Below are positions 18,474 through 27,603 of a DNA stretch of 32,143 nt, piece after piece (positions within the stretch are counted from its first letter, which is position 1; each line of letters opens with the position of its first letter). The stretch covers positions 1 to 32,143 of the forward strand of contig JAAVTG010000405.1 of NCBI GenBank assembly GCA_011947345.1, in the 5' to 3' direction. The notes under the pieces were generated by a model. The model searched no databases. It had not been told where the DNA came from and saw nothing but the letters and a program-made list of their open reading frames with translations. Made by a program: the position numbers and the translations under genes. Source of the stretch: Phytophthora quininea (taxonomy: Eukaryota; Oomycota; Peronosporomycetes; Peronosporales; Peronosporaceae).

Positions 18474-19024
18474 CTCCAGCAAATAGAGCAGCCAATTTCC
18501 CAAATCTCGACGCACGTGCATGAGAGCCAAATTACTTCGTGTTTGAACCAGCCCGAGGTCTCCAAGCTCCGGATGTCCTGCATGCACATGGCACCGTCGA
18601 GTCTCGACGTGGCAGCTCCACTTTAGGATTCTAGCAATGGGGGTCTGGATGGTGGTGCTGATGGCAGCGATGTGTAAGCCCTCGTCTACCAGCTCACAAA
18701 CATCAACGTCGACACCACAAAGCCGAACCAGGCGACCAATTTCCAGACAATTAGCTCGCCAGAACCTCCATGAATAAAAGTTGTCCAAGTCCGACCAAAG
18801 CGACGAGCAGGACGCGGCGAGTTGATGGCGTGCCCTGATGCGAGATTTGCCAGTTGCCTCTAGCAGCTTCCGATCCTCGATTCAACAGACAACTTCAAGC
18901 TCTCGTCACCCGCAAGACCTTTGCCTCTCGCTCTTCGCTCTGGTCTTAGTCTACCACGGACTCGAAAGCCTTTAGCTGCCATTTCCCATTCTTCCTGGAC
19001 GAGCGGCCTCGACGACGCTGAACG
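18474..19024. other. Spacer between two SWEETs with a SWEET remnant
   Basis: Apart from the deletion remnant at 18637-18773 nothing coding is supported. Just before the next gene, CCATTTCCCATTCTTCC (18979-18995) may serve as its initiator region. Confidence 0.45.
18637..18773 (+). pseudogene. SWEET deletion remnant (start plus tail only)
   Basis: ATGGGGGTCTGGATGGTGGT at 18637 mirrors the start of the SWEET at 19025 (ATGGGGCTCTGGATGGTGCT). About 70 bp later, TTKPNQATNFQTISSPEPP ends at a TGA (18771-18773) and mirrors that gene's tail (KPAEDATNFQAVSSP). All seven helices between are gone. It is therefore a sister copy of the neighbouring gene with its middle deleted. Confidence 0.75.
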
Positions 19025-19856
19025 ATGGGGCTCTGGATGGTGCTGCTCAAGGTGATCACGTCGATCGCAGCCACGGCGCTGTGTCTGAGCCCCATTCCGT
19101 AGATCCTCCGCATCTACAAGAACAAGGACACTGGCGAGGTGGCGGTGCTTCCGCTGGTGTCGCTCTGGATCAGCTGCCACTTGTGGTAGGCATCTGCAAT
19201 ATCAACACTCTCACGGTCTCAAAATTGTGTTTTGAAATCTGCTGCAGGATGATCTACGGCTACGTGACCAACGACATTTTCCCTCTGCTCGTGACCTACC
19301 TCGTCGGCGAGCTGTTGGCTGTGGGTTATGTGGCCGTGCACTTCTGCTACACTGAATTCCGCATGTACACCATCAAAGCTGTAGCATTCGCACTGGTATT
19401 CACAGCTCTGGGCACGACGTATGCCGTTCTGGGTCATGAAGGCGTCACCCACCAGAGCATGGGCACTGTCGGCAATATCACGGGCTGGATCACGGCTGCA
19501 GGCAGCTTCTTCCTGTACATGTCGCCCTTCGAGACCATCAAACACGTGCTGCAGACCAAGTCCGGTTCCTCCATCCCGCTGGCGATGTGCTGCGCCGGCT
19601 TCGTGGACAACGCGCTGTGGATTCTCTACGGCCTCGTGGTCAACGACATGTTCGTGTTTGGACTCGGCGTCTTCTGCACGGCGCTGCCATTCGTCCAGAT
19701 CGTGCTCTACTTTTCTTCAACCCCAAGCAACAATCTCTGCCCGTCACCACCAAAGACCACAGCACCAGCGACATCCAAGAGCTCCCAGAAACCAGCGCCA
19801 CCCCGCACAAACCAGCAGAAGACGCGACCAACTTCCAGGCAGTCAGCTCGCCGTAA
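19025..19856 (+). CDS. SWEET sugar transporter, group C (2), with TAG at codon 26
   Basis: Complete seven-helix architecture in two exons. Exon 1 (MGLWMVLLKVITSIAATALC) meets a TAG at 19100-19102 between LSPIP and ILRIYKNK. Sister genes have Glu there (SPYPEI, SPFPEI), so GAG to TAG is the simplest reading. Exon 2 continues from WMIYGYVTNDIF through FETIKHVLQTKSGSSIP and DNALWILYG. A T4 run at 19711-19714, extended by one, changes the poor tail into NPKQQSLP, later DATNFQAVSSP, with a TAA at 19854-19856. The pocket positions differ from paralogs: Ser instead of Asn in TM3 (SCHLW) and Asp in TM7 (DNALW). Unless the TAG is a sequencing error, the gene is dead or initiates internally and lacks TM1. 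Confidence 0.85.
19186..19247 (+). other. SWEET intron in TM3 Trp codon, 62 nt
   Basis: GTAGGCATCT to ATCTGCTGCAG. The Trp codon is split TG|G (HLW-MIYG). The same site is used in the SWEETs at 28938 and 30199. Confidence 0.9.
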
Positions 19857-19891
19857 TCTCAACTAGTGAAGCAATACACGTCCATTCCTCT

Positions 19892-20688
19892 TTACTTTGA
19901 CACGTGGACAGACTCCAACGGGGAGCGGAGAGCTGCGAATACTGGACTAGGCAGTGCACTGTCAGGCTTGCAGCTGATGCTGGCCTTGGACTCGTTGTCT
20001 TTGTCTCCTTGGATGTGGAAATCTGCAGGTAGTGGGTGGGTCTTGGCGTCGAACAGCACACAAAGCACCAATGTGAACGAGTTGAGCGAGATGAAGAGGA
20101 TGTTGGGAGAGATGATGAACCAGTTGTGTGTGAGGATGCCGTACGTGAACCAGAGGCTGTTATTGCCCAGTCCAGCGACCACCATGTGCGGGTTGATGAA
20201 GGCTGCGGATCTGTACTTGAGCACCTGCAGTAGCTTCTCCATCGGTGCCGCGTACATGCAGGTGGCCGATACATCCGCCAGGTATCCCATGACCATTCCG
20301 ACGTTCCCCGAGACTGGTCAGTCACTCCGAGCTTGCCGATGATGGCGTAGACGCTGATGACGAGGAGGATGGCCAACATGATGAGCAGCACTTTGTTGGC
20401 GTAGCGACGGCGAGCTGTGTACTTCCAGTAGACGCAGAGGAAGACGATGCCGATAAAGTCCCCGACCAAGTAGATCCAGAAGATGGGGAACCAGTTCTCG
20501 ATCATGTAGCCGTAGATCATCCAGACGTGGCAGTTGGAGAGCAGCGCCACGAGGGGAATAATGGAGGCCACGCCCACGTCCTTCTGCTGGAAGACGCGGT
20601 AGATGAGGATGGCTGGGCTCAGGATCATCATCATGCCCGTGCAGGCCGCCATGGTCTTGATCACCAGCACGGCTGTACTGTGCGTCAT
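19892..20688 (-). CDS. SWEET sugar transporter, group A (3)
   Basis: Start ATG at 20688 (MTHSTAVLVIK), chosen because paralogs begin at the same distance from TM1; the frame stays open 27 codons further up but without family similarity. Pro25, Pro45 and Asn52 (SNCHVW) are present. A C4 run at 20306-20309, one base short, breaks the frame after TDQSRG. The following frame gives NVGMVMGYLADV, AAPMEKLLQVLKYR, FINPHMV and NNSLWFTYG. The tail ends SPVFAALRSPLESVHVSK with TAA at 19894-19892. About 265 residues. It is convergent with the preceding gene, the two stops lying 35 bp apart. Confidence 0.93.
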
Positions 20689-20728
20689 CGCTCGTCCGGT
20701 CTCAGCAAAAGGAAGATACTCGACGCTT

Positions 20729-20750
20729 GGCGAAATGCAGAATGAAAGAG
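20729..20750 (-). promoter_or_regulatory. Inr+FPR core promoter
   Basis: The minus strand reads CTCTTTCATTCTGCATTTCGCC, a near-ideal oomycete initiator plus flanking element. It lies about 40 bp upstream of the start at 20688 and supports that start over 20769. Confidence 0.7.
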
Positions 20751-20949
20751 CATGGGACGGACACAGCACCAGCAGCTCGGTTCGTAAGCCAAGGCGAGGC
20801 GAGGCGTAGCAGTGCTATTAGCACCGTCGTAATCCACTGGATTGGATGTACAGGACCACGATCAGCGACGCTGGGAAGCATCACCTCGGTGGTCGCAACA
20901 ACGGACAAGACAAACGTGAAGATGACATTTTCCTCTACTTCTACGTCTT

Positions 20950-21878
20950 TTACGCTGCAGTGGGAGTCATGATGAATGGCTGGCGCTCGAGGTCGTCCAG
21001 ATCACCCGCCACTGGCGAGTACAGAGCTCCTGCATCGGGTTTGGCGAGAATGCAGTGAGTGGCGTTCCTTCGGCACGTTGGAATTGGTAGCTGGCGAACC
21101 GAGCAATTCGAGACGGTCGAACGGTGCGGTACGTCGTGGGTAGAACACTTTGCCTGCCCACTTTGATCTTGTCGTTGCAACTGGTGCCGTGGCCTTCTTC
21201 CAGCTGAGTGTCGAGATCCGTGTAGGGTGTCGTGCGTCGGTAGATGAAGTACAGCGGGAGCTGCACGAAGCTGAACACGAGGCCGATGGCGCTCGGAATC
21301 AGCACGAACATGTCGTCGTCCACGATGGACGTGGCCGTCCACATGCAGCAGTTGAGGAAGATCATGAAGCACAAGTTGATAGGCAGCGAGGCCGACGATT
21401 TCGTCTCGACTACCACCTTGACGGTGGCCAACGGCGACGCGTAGAGACAAATATTGATGGCCGCTCCGACGTAGCCCAGCGACTGCACCAACTGCTCGAA
21501 CGTCACGTTGATTTTGCCAAAGACACCAAGAGAGAAGTAGATCGTGACTGCGACCACACCGAGGACGGTGATTCCGCAGGTTCTGCGAGCTTCCAGAATG
21601 TTGCGAGCCCACCGATAGAAGACGGACGTGAAGACAATTCCGGCGACTTCTCCGACGAAAGCAGCAGCACACAATGGGAAGTAGCTCCCAGTGAGCAGTC
21701 CGTAGAGCAGCCACAGGTGGTTATTGAAGCACATGAGCACCAACGGGAGCAACGCCAGTTGGCCCGTGGACTTGAATTTGTGGACTCGGTAGAGATCTGG
21801 AGCCGGACTCAAGTTCATGCCGATCTGGACGGCAGCCGTGGTCAGGTGAAGCAGCGTCACAATTGCAGAAGAACGCAT
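20950..21878 (-). CDS. SWEET sugar transporter, group C, divergent (4)
   Basis: Begins ATG at 21878 (MRSSAIVTLLHL). TM1 has LSPAPDLYRVHK, TM3 FNNHLWLLYG and TM7 FLNCCMWTATS, so both pocket asparagines are kept. TM5 has ASPLATVKVVVETKSSASLP, the motif closest to plant SWEETs in this window. No intron at the group C site. The open frame reaches 20967. If the GGG at 21037-21039 is one base short, it would instead end DAGALYSPVAGDLDDLERQP with a stop at 20952-20950. The long hydrophilic tail of about 85 residues is unlike the other members and may be regulatory. Intact up to that point, about 300 residues. Confidence 0.92.
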
Positions 21879-21941
21879 GACCGAGTGAGTTTTCAGCCGG
21901 GGAGGCGAGGGGGTCTAGGAGTGTGGAGACTCGTGGCTGGC

Positions 21942-21961
21942 CGGCGGATTTGAAAATGAGG
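21942..21961 (-). promoter_or_regulatory. Inr+FPR core promoter
   Basis: The minus strand reads CTCATTTTCAAATCCGCCGG, about 64 bp upstream of the SWEET start at 21878. It matches initiator CTCATTTT directly followed by an AAATCCGCC flanking element. Confidence 0.65.
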
Positions 21962-22418
21962 TTCACAGTGATCGACCCGAAGTTCCGATGGGAAGCACCT
22001 CGAGATTATTCAAAGCACACAAAGGACGCGAGTCGCAGCTTGACGCTGAGCAGAGGACTCATTTTGTCGGCGCGTATTCGCGTGATTGGCTCTTGAATAT
22101 TTTTGTGGCCGGCAAATCGGTTTTCGACTGGGCTCACCAAAATTCTGCTTGGACGAAGGCTTTCGGCGGTCCATGGCAATGGAAGAGAGGAAACAGTAGC
22201 GTCAGGCTGCACGTGCAAGCCGTCATCGTCTTTATTTCGACGAACGATCATTTGAAAATCTTCAGCGCGGTTGGACTGGGACTCGGAATTTGTGTTAGCA
22301 ATGGGAAGAGATAAAAACTCGTAGTGCTTTCGCGTTCTTGAAAACTGTTCCTTTCGTAGCAGCCTTTCAATCCTTTGTGTCGCTTATTCTACTGCATTCC
22401 GCACCGATTTTGATCAAC
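21962..22418. other. Spacer between SWEET genes
   Basis: Upstream DNA of the SWEET at 20950 and 3' flank of the one at 22419. A 108-codon plus-strand frame exists (21988-22314) but has no family signature and no support. Confidence 0.45.
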
Positions 22419-23242
22419 CTACCACGGCAGAGTCCTCAAAGGCGACGCCATTGCTTGGAACGCTGGACTGGCAGGTTCACTGCGGATTTTCCGACTAAAA
22501 CTTGCCTTCGGTGTCATTTCGACGGACAGGAAGGACGTCGCATTTGCATCCAACGGAGAGTTTGTGCTGGGGAAATTGTCTGGCAGCGGGTGAGTCTTCG
22601 GGTTAAACGTGATGTACAACGCCATCGTAGACGACCCGAGCGTCAGGAACAGAATGTTGGGCGAGATGATGTACCAGTTCGTCGTGAGGATGCCGTAGGT
22701 GAACCACATCGCGTTGTTAGTCGTCCCGGCAATCACCATGTGGATATTGATGAAGACGGCCGACTTGTACTTGAGAACGTGGAAGAGCTTCTCCATCGGA
22801 GCTCCGTACAGACAAACGGCGACCACGTCGCAAATAATTCCCATTGCCGAGCCGACTTGCTCTCGACTTTGATCGGTATATCCCAAGCCACCAACGACAG
22901 CGTAATGTGTGATGACAATTATCACGAAAGTCACGACCGCCAGAACGCGACCCACATAGCGCCGTTCAGTGGTGTATCTCCAGTAAACGACCAAGAACGC
23001 GACGCCTGCAACGTCGCCGAAGACGAAAATCCAAAAGACGGGGAACCAATTCTCCACCATGTAGCCGTACAGCATCCACATGTGCGCGTTGGCGAGCAGA
23101 GAGACCAACGGGATCACGGACGCGACGCCGACGTCTCTCTTTTGTGGATCCGGTAGATTGAAATCACGGGGCTGCAGATCATCATGAGCGATGTCGACGC
23201 TGCGAGGACTTTGATGACCCAAAGCACCGAAGTGTCGACCAT
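22419..23242 (-). CDS. SWEET sugar transporter, group A (5)
   Basis: True start is ATG at 23242 (MVDTSVLWVIKV), which sits in another frame from the long downstream stretch. One extra T in the T4 run at 23140-23143 joins YRIHK to KRDVGVASVIP at the spacing seen in every group A paralog. Asn52 (ANAHMW) and Asn in NNAMW are present. TM5 reads GAPMEKLFHVLKYK. The TM6 hinge proline is Ile (FINIHMV). Tail: VEMTPKASFSRK and SPAFQAMASPLRTLPW. The closest relative of the fragment at 1650-1820. Possible initiator CTCACTTCACCAACTTC lies about 70 bp upstream of the start. Confidence 0.93.
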
Positions 23243-23384
23243 CTTGCCTTGCCAGCAAAAGAAGAAGTGGAAAGTAGACGTCATCGTCCGAGCAGGAGAT
23301 GCGTTGGCGTTGAAGTTGGTGAAGTGAGAGAATGCCATCAAACGCTTTCATACTTGGTGAATTGCATGCCTTTTAGTTGCAGAA

Positions 23385-24119
23385 CTATTTGTCTGGGGGA
23401 TCGATCGCCTCCAGTGGCGATTGCAGACTCTCGTACTCCAGAGATATCGCAACGTCATCCTCATCTTTGCCGATCGAACTCGTCCTGGGTCGGAACGCAA
23501 CGTACGAGACCCATGCAGCCGCGTGAAGCACCATGCTCAAAATATGGGGAGTGATGACGATCCAGTTTGAAGTCACCACTCCGAAGGCAAGCCAACAGCA
23601 CGTGTTTACAGAGCCAACGGCCAACACGGGAAGGTCGAGAGAGACTACCGAGCGCTGTTTGCATATACTGACGAGGTTCTTGAGCATGACCAAGCTTACG
23701 CTGATCATGGTGGCATCGCAGACGTATCCTTGGTGAGTGGCAACTTGCTCTCGCGTCTCGTCGGTGTAGCCTAGGCCACCGATAACCACGTAGACTGTCG
23801 TGGAAAACAGCACCAAATATGTTGTGGCCAGGATGAAAGTGACGTGATGTCGCTCCGTTGCGTACCGCCAGTAGATGAAGTTGTAACACGCCGCAGCAAT
23901 CTCACACGGAATGTAGCAAATGAAGCTGGGAAACCACGTCTCAGTCAGGACACTGTAGAGCAACCACGCATGGGAAATGCTTTGAAGAGCAACGAGTGGG
24001 GCGATGGAGAAATTGTCAGCGGCTTGTTCTCGATAAATCCGCCGAACGAAAAGCGATGGCATGTAGGCATTTGCAAGCGTGGCGATCGCGACGGATACTC
24101 GCACCAGCGGCTCGACCAT
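23385..24119 (-). CDS. SWEET sugar transporter, group B (6)
   Basis: Start set at ATG 24119 (MVEPLVRVSVAIAT) by comparison with the relative at 26636; the frame is open 62 codons further upstream without similarity. TM1 MPSLFVRRIYRE, TM3 SISHAWLLYS, TM4-5 VVIGGLGYTDETREQVATHQ, TM7 VNTCCWLAFGV. The TM3 pocket residue is Ile48 instead of Asn, while the TM7 Asn is kept. TM6 lacks the hinge Pro at the usual place. No frame break in about 244 residues, and the tail ends EYESLQSPLEAIDPPDK. It has likely shifted in substrate or activity compared with Asn-bearing members, which is inference. Confidence 0.92.
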   Translation of the reverse strand: MVEPLVRVSVAIATLANAYMPSLFVRRIYREQAADNFSIAPLVALQSISHAWLLYSVLTETWFPSFICYIPCEIAAACYNFIYWRYATERHHVTFILATTYLVLFSTTVYVVIGGLGYTDETREQVATHQGYVCDATMISVSLVMLKNLVSICKQRSVVSLDLPVLAVGSVNTCCWLAFGVVTSNWIVITPHILSMVLHAAAWVSYVAFRPRTSSIGKDEDDVAISLEYESLQSPLEAIDPPDK

Positions 24120-24344
24120 GCTGCAGAGAATTTGCAGCAATGCGTTGCGAACCATTCGAACTGCAAGGGGTCGATTGGACGAACGAGCTTGCTCAGTCTG
24201 ATGGAGTAGATAGGATGAACATGACCAACACATGTCGTCACAAGCTTCGATTGTCTTTAAAAGTTGGACGAGGTTGGCGCTGTTTAACATTGGCAGCAAC
24301 GACACTACAGTTCTGCAGAAACAGCTAGTATGGTATGTTTTTCT

Positions 24345-25160
24345 TTAAGCTACTCGAGGGAGCGTCTTCGCTGTAGAGTTGTTTCGTATCGGCTCCATCG
24401 GGGACCGCAGTGCGTGGAACTGCGTGCTGGGGCTTGCACGTGCCACAAAGTCGCTCTTCTGCGAGAGCTCGATGGAAACAACCTCTAACTCATCAACAAG
24501 CTGCTCCTTCCTCGGCAGAAATATAACGTACGTGGCCAACGCCGCTGCGTGCAGCGCCATCACGAACGTGTGCGGACTGCTGATGATCCAGTTATCGGTC
24601 AAGTAGCCGAACGTGAACCATCCGCTCGTGTTGGCAGCTCCGATCAGCAGCATCTTGAGACTCATCGACGCCGACGACTTTTGCTTGAACGCCTGGTAGA
24701 TGCTCTTGAGCACCACGAGGTTCAGTGTGCACAACGTGACGCCGCAGACGATGCCCTGGTGTCTGGCGACTTGTCTTCTGGTCTCGTGCGTGTAGCCCAG
24801 TCCGCCCACAATGACGTAGATGGAGGGCAGGGCCAGGATCGAGTACAAGACGAAGAGCACGCAGGCCACGCGGCGGCGGTCGCTGGCGAACCGCCAGTAG
24901 ATGAAGTTGTAGCACAGCGCGGCGACGTCGCTGACGAGGAAGATGGGGAAGCTGGGGAACCAGGTCTCGGTCATGAAGCCGTAGAGCATCCAGACGTGCG
25001 AGATACCCTGCAGCACCACGAGCGGCACCATGGAGGCGTCGCCGACGGCTCTCTCGCGGTAGATGCGGCGCACGAAGCGCGACGGCAGGTAGGCGATGGT
25101 GAGCGTCGTGCACGCGATCCAAACGCGAGCGACAAAGTCTCCGGGGCCGTCGTAGAGCAT
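24345..25160 (-). CDS. SWEET sugar transporter, group B (7), intact
   Basis: Uninterrupted 271-residue frame from ATG at 25160. TM1 LPSRFVRRIYRERAVG, TM2 SMVPLVVLQ, TM3 GISHVWMLYGF, TM4 VIVGGLGYTHETRRQVARHQ, TM7 ANTSGWFTFGYL, then HTFVMALHAAALATYV. Ile53 replaces the TM3 pocket Asn, as in its neighbour at 23385. The TM6 Pro is replaced (SMSLKM). The tail carries VSIELSQKSDF and STQFHALRSPMEPI, followed by a unique basic end (NNSTAKTLPRVA). Tandem with its group B neighbour and spaced 226 bp from it. One of only three SWEETs here with no frame problem. Confidence 0.95.
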   Translation of the reverse strand: MLYDGPGDFVARVWIACTTLTIAYLPSRFVRRIYRERAVGDASMVPLVVLQGISHVWMLYGFMTETWFPSFPIFLVSDVAALCYNFIYWRFASDRRRVACVLFVLYSILALPSIYVIVGGLGYTHETRRQVARHQGIVCGVTLCTLNLVVLKSIYQAFKQKSSASMSLKMLLIGAANTSGWFTFGYLTDNWIISSPHTFVMALHAAALATYVIFLPRKEQLVDELEVVSIELSQKSDFVARASPSTQFHALRSPMEPIRNNSTAKTLPRVA

Positions 25161-25500
25161 CGCTGGCGAGGAGAATTGCGTTGTGGGGCCACCAGCTGAT
25201 GCACTTGACCGACTTGACGATGTGTGACTGGCACCGGAACGGATTGGACGGGAAAGTGTGTTGCACCGGAGGATGAGTCACCCGAAATGGTCATTTCAAG
25301 ACGGAAACTGATAAATAAGCTTGGTTTTTGTATGCAATCTATGCACAATTTGAGTGTCAATGATTGCGTCGCTGAATAAAGGGTCCGTTTCCGATTGCTC
25401 GATTCAACGGTAACAGCTGCAAATTCCTGTCTGCTGCAGCTCCTCGTTGAATTGGAAAAGCGTGGTTCAGGTGCAGTAGCGTATATTTCAATGTCGTTTA

Positions 25501-26319
25501 TTAGTTTCTATCGAGCTGCAGACGCAGTGGTTCTAGCGGAGACTGCATCGCCGAGTATTCCGGGCTTGGCATCGCTTTGCTCGCAGCCTTTGGCGACATC
25601 TCCACCGTTACTTGAATACGCTCGTCGTCGTCGTTCCTGTCCGCTGAAAAGCTCTCTGGCAGCGGGTGCGTCTTTGGGTTGAAGACCAGGTACAGCACCA
25701 GCGTGAACGAGTTGAGCGCCACAAACAGAATGTTGGGGGCCAGGATAATCCAGTTGTCGGCCAGGATGCCGTAGGAGAACCACATCCAGTTGTTGGTGAG
25801 GCTGGCGATGACCATGTGGACGTTGATGAAGGCGGCAGACTTGTGCTTGAGTACCTGCACCATCTTTTCCATGGGCGCTGCGTACAGCAGGATGGCCGTC
25901 ACGTCGCCGATGTAGCCCACGATGGAGCCCACTTGTGACCGTGTTTGGTTTGTATAGCCAAGACCTCCGACGACTGCGTAGATTGTGACCAGCGAGAGGA
26001 ACGAGAGCACTGCCAACAGCATGCGAGTCACGTATCGGCGCTCGGTCGTGTACCGCCAATACACTGCGATATACAGCAACGCAGCAACGTCGCCAACCAG
26101 AAAGCAACTGAAGACAGGGAACCAAAGCTCACCCAGATAGCCGTAGACCGTCCACATGTGCGAGTTGGCCAGCAGCATGACGAGCGGCAACACGGACGCG
26201 ACCCCGACGTTCTGCTGCTTGTGGATGCGATACATCAAGATCGAGGGGCTCCAAATGAGTCCAAGCGCGCCGAGACCGGCGAAAACCCGAACAACGAAGA
26301 GAGCGGTGCTGTCGACCAT
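25501..26319 (-). CDS. SWEET sugar transporter, group A (8), intact
   Basis: Uninterrupted 272-residue frame from ATG at 26319 (MVDSTALFVVRVF). Pro25, Pro45, Asn52 (ANSHMW), Pro149 (AAPMEK) and Asn176 (NNWMW) are in register with the other group A genes; residue 167, normally the TM6 hinge Pro, is Val (FINVHMV). TM4 region: VVGGLGYTNQTRSQVG. The tail has VEMSPKAASKAMPSPEY, then SAMQSPLEPLRLQLDRN. Its last residues are identical to those of the gene at 27604, marking the two as recent duplicates even though a group B gene now lies between them. It has a strong core promoter. Confidence 0.96.
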   Translation of the reverse strand: MVDSTALFVVRVFAGLGALGLIWSPSILMYRIHKQQNVGVASVLPLVMLLANSHMWTVYGYLGELWFPVFSCFLVGDVAALLYIAVYWRYTTERRYVTRMLLAVLSFLSLVTIYAVVGGLGYTNQTRSQVGSIVGYIGDVTAILLYAAPMEKMVQVLKHKSAAFINVHMVIASLTNNWMWFSYGILADNWIILAPNILFVALNSFTLVLYLVFNPKTHPLPESFSADRNDDDERIQVTVEMSPKAASKAMPSPEYSAMQSPLEPLRLQLDRN

Positions 26320-26345
26320 CTTGGACGTGTGTTTGCAGACGTGTT

Positions 26346-26369
26346 AAAGGGCAAATTGCAAAGTGGAGC
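26346..26369 (-). promoter_or_regulatory. Inr+FPR core promoter
   Basis: The minus strand includes CCACTTTGCAATTTGCCC, about 30 bp upstream of the SWEET start at 26319. The CAATTTGCC part is the flanking element found at other SWEETs here. Confidence 0.7.
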
Positions 26370-26635
26370 TGGTGACAGCAAGTGTCCATGTTGTCGGCGT
26401 TTTCTGGAGATCGGAGACTGAAGCTTTGCATCTAAACAACTGCGGTTGATGCATTTCTTCCGTGTCGATCGAAAAGCGCTGGCCATTGTTGGTGCTGCAT
26501 CGCATCGAACCGATAGGAAGCAGAGCGCCGGACTCGAACAGCTGGCGGCAAAGCTTAGTTCTGAAGCACTGACAAGCCCGACGTCACCACAAACTGCGAC
26601 GAGTCGAACTTTATGAGCCTGCTGCGAGTTGCCTT

Positions 26636-27414
26636 CTAGTGACCTAGCGGCGACGGTAGCGCATGATACTCTGGGCTCGGGACACAAATTGCCGCCTTGC
26701 TGGTAGCTTTCGGCGACAACTCGATCGATATTCGAATCGGTCTCTTGTCCGTAGCAGCGACGTCAGCCCTCGCACGGAACAGAGTGTACAGGGCCAACGC
26801 TGCGGCATGTAGTGCCATTACGAACGTGTGGGGCCCACTAATGATCCAGTTGTCGGTCACCACTCCGTACGTGAACCATCCGCACGTGTTGGCCGCCCCC
26901 ACCGCCAGTAATCGAAGGTTTAGCGAGTCTGCAGACCGGAGCTTGATCACGTTGATGAGGTTCTTGAGCATGACGAGATGGAGACACACCACCGTAGCAG
27001 CGCAAAGTATCCTTCCGTCTTGCCCACCCCTGCGCGGGATTGTCCTGTAAGTCCCAAACCACCCACGATCACGTAGATCGATGGCACGGCCAAGATGGCG
27101 ATGGCAATTCCAACAGCACGAACAACACGTTGTCGGTCCGACGAGTAGTAGACGTAGATGGAGAGGTAGCACACTGCAGCGACGTCGCCGACGAGGAAGC
27201 TGGGAAAGCTGGGGAACCACGTCTTGCACATGTAGCCGTACATCATCCAGACGTGCGAGTTGGCCAGCAGCGAGAGGAGAGGAACGATGGACGCAGTACC
27301 GACAGCTTTAGCTCGGTAGATTTGCCGCACAAAAAGTGACGGCATGTAGGCCATGGACACGGTCGTGCAGGCCACGAAGACGCGCACGGCCATTACGACA
27401 GCCGAGTCGACCAT
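26636..27414 (-). CDS. SWEET sugar transporter, group B (9)
   Basis: ATG at 27414 (MVDSAVVMAVRVF). TM1 MPSLFVRQIYRAKAVG, TM3 ANSHVWMMYGYM with the pocket Asn52 retained, unlike the other two group B genes. TM4 region VIVGGLGLTGQSRAGVG. After KTEGYF the frame moves at an AAA run (27004-27006, minus strand TTT). One more T gives CAATVVCLHLVMLKNL and continues through ANTCGWFTYGVV, HTFVMALHAAALALY and the tail IELSPKATSK and SPEYHALPSPLGH, with TAG at 26638-26636. About 259 residues. The tail is a hybrid: group B body, group A style ending. Confidence 0.93.
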
Positions 27415-27454
27415 CTTGCGAACAGATTGAGTTGCTATCAACGTGGCGAGCGGC

Positions 27455-27475
27455 TGGCAAATTGATAAGTGAGCC
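27455..27475 (-). promoter_or_regulatory. Inr+FPR core promoter
   Basis: The minus strand reads GGCTCACTTATCAATTTGCCA. The initiator CTCACTT is followed by CAATTTGCC, about 45 bp before the SWEET start at 27414. Confidence 0.72.
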
Positions 27476-27603
27476 CACCTCAGCGTCAAACGACTTGGTC
27501 AGTAAACGCAGGAGCTTACACAATCCTCGTAGAACGTCTCAAGTTCGGCACACAATCAAATCTTCAACACGGACAGCAGTTAATTGACTTCACGCTAGTT
27601 AGT

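Noticed and set aside
18357..18788. 143-codon minus-strand frame between two SWEETs
   Set aside because: It overlaps the SWEET tail and the deletion remnant on the other strand and shows no recognisable protein features.
22340..22420. Small gene upstream of the SWEET at 22419
   Set aside because: The open sequence is too short and lies in the 3' flank. No start context or motif supports it.
24549..25199. Long plus-strand open frame (216 codons) opposite a SWEET
   Set aside because: It is the antisense of the intact group B gene. It has no family motif and consists of Asp/Glu/His/Arg-rich sequence typical of reverse-strand reading of GC-rich codons.
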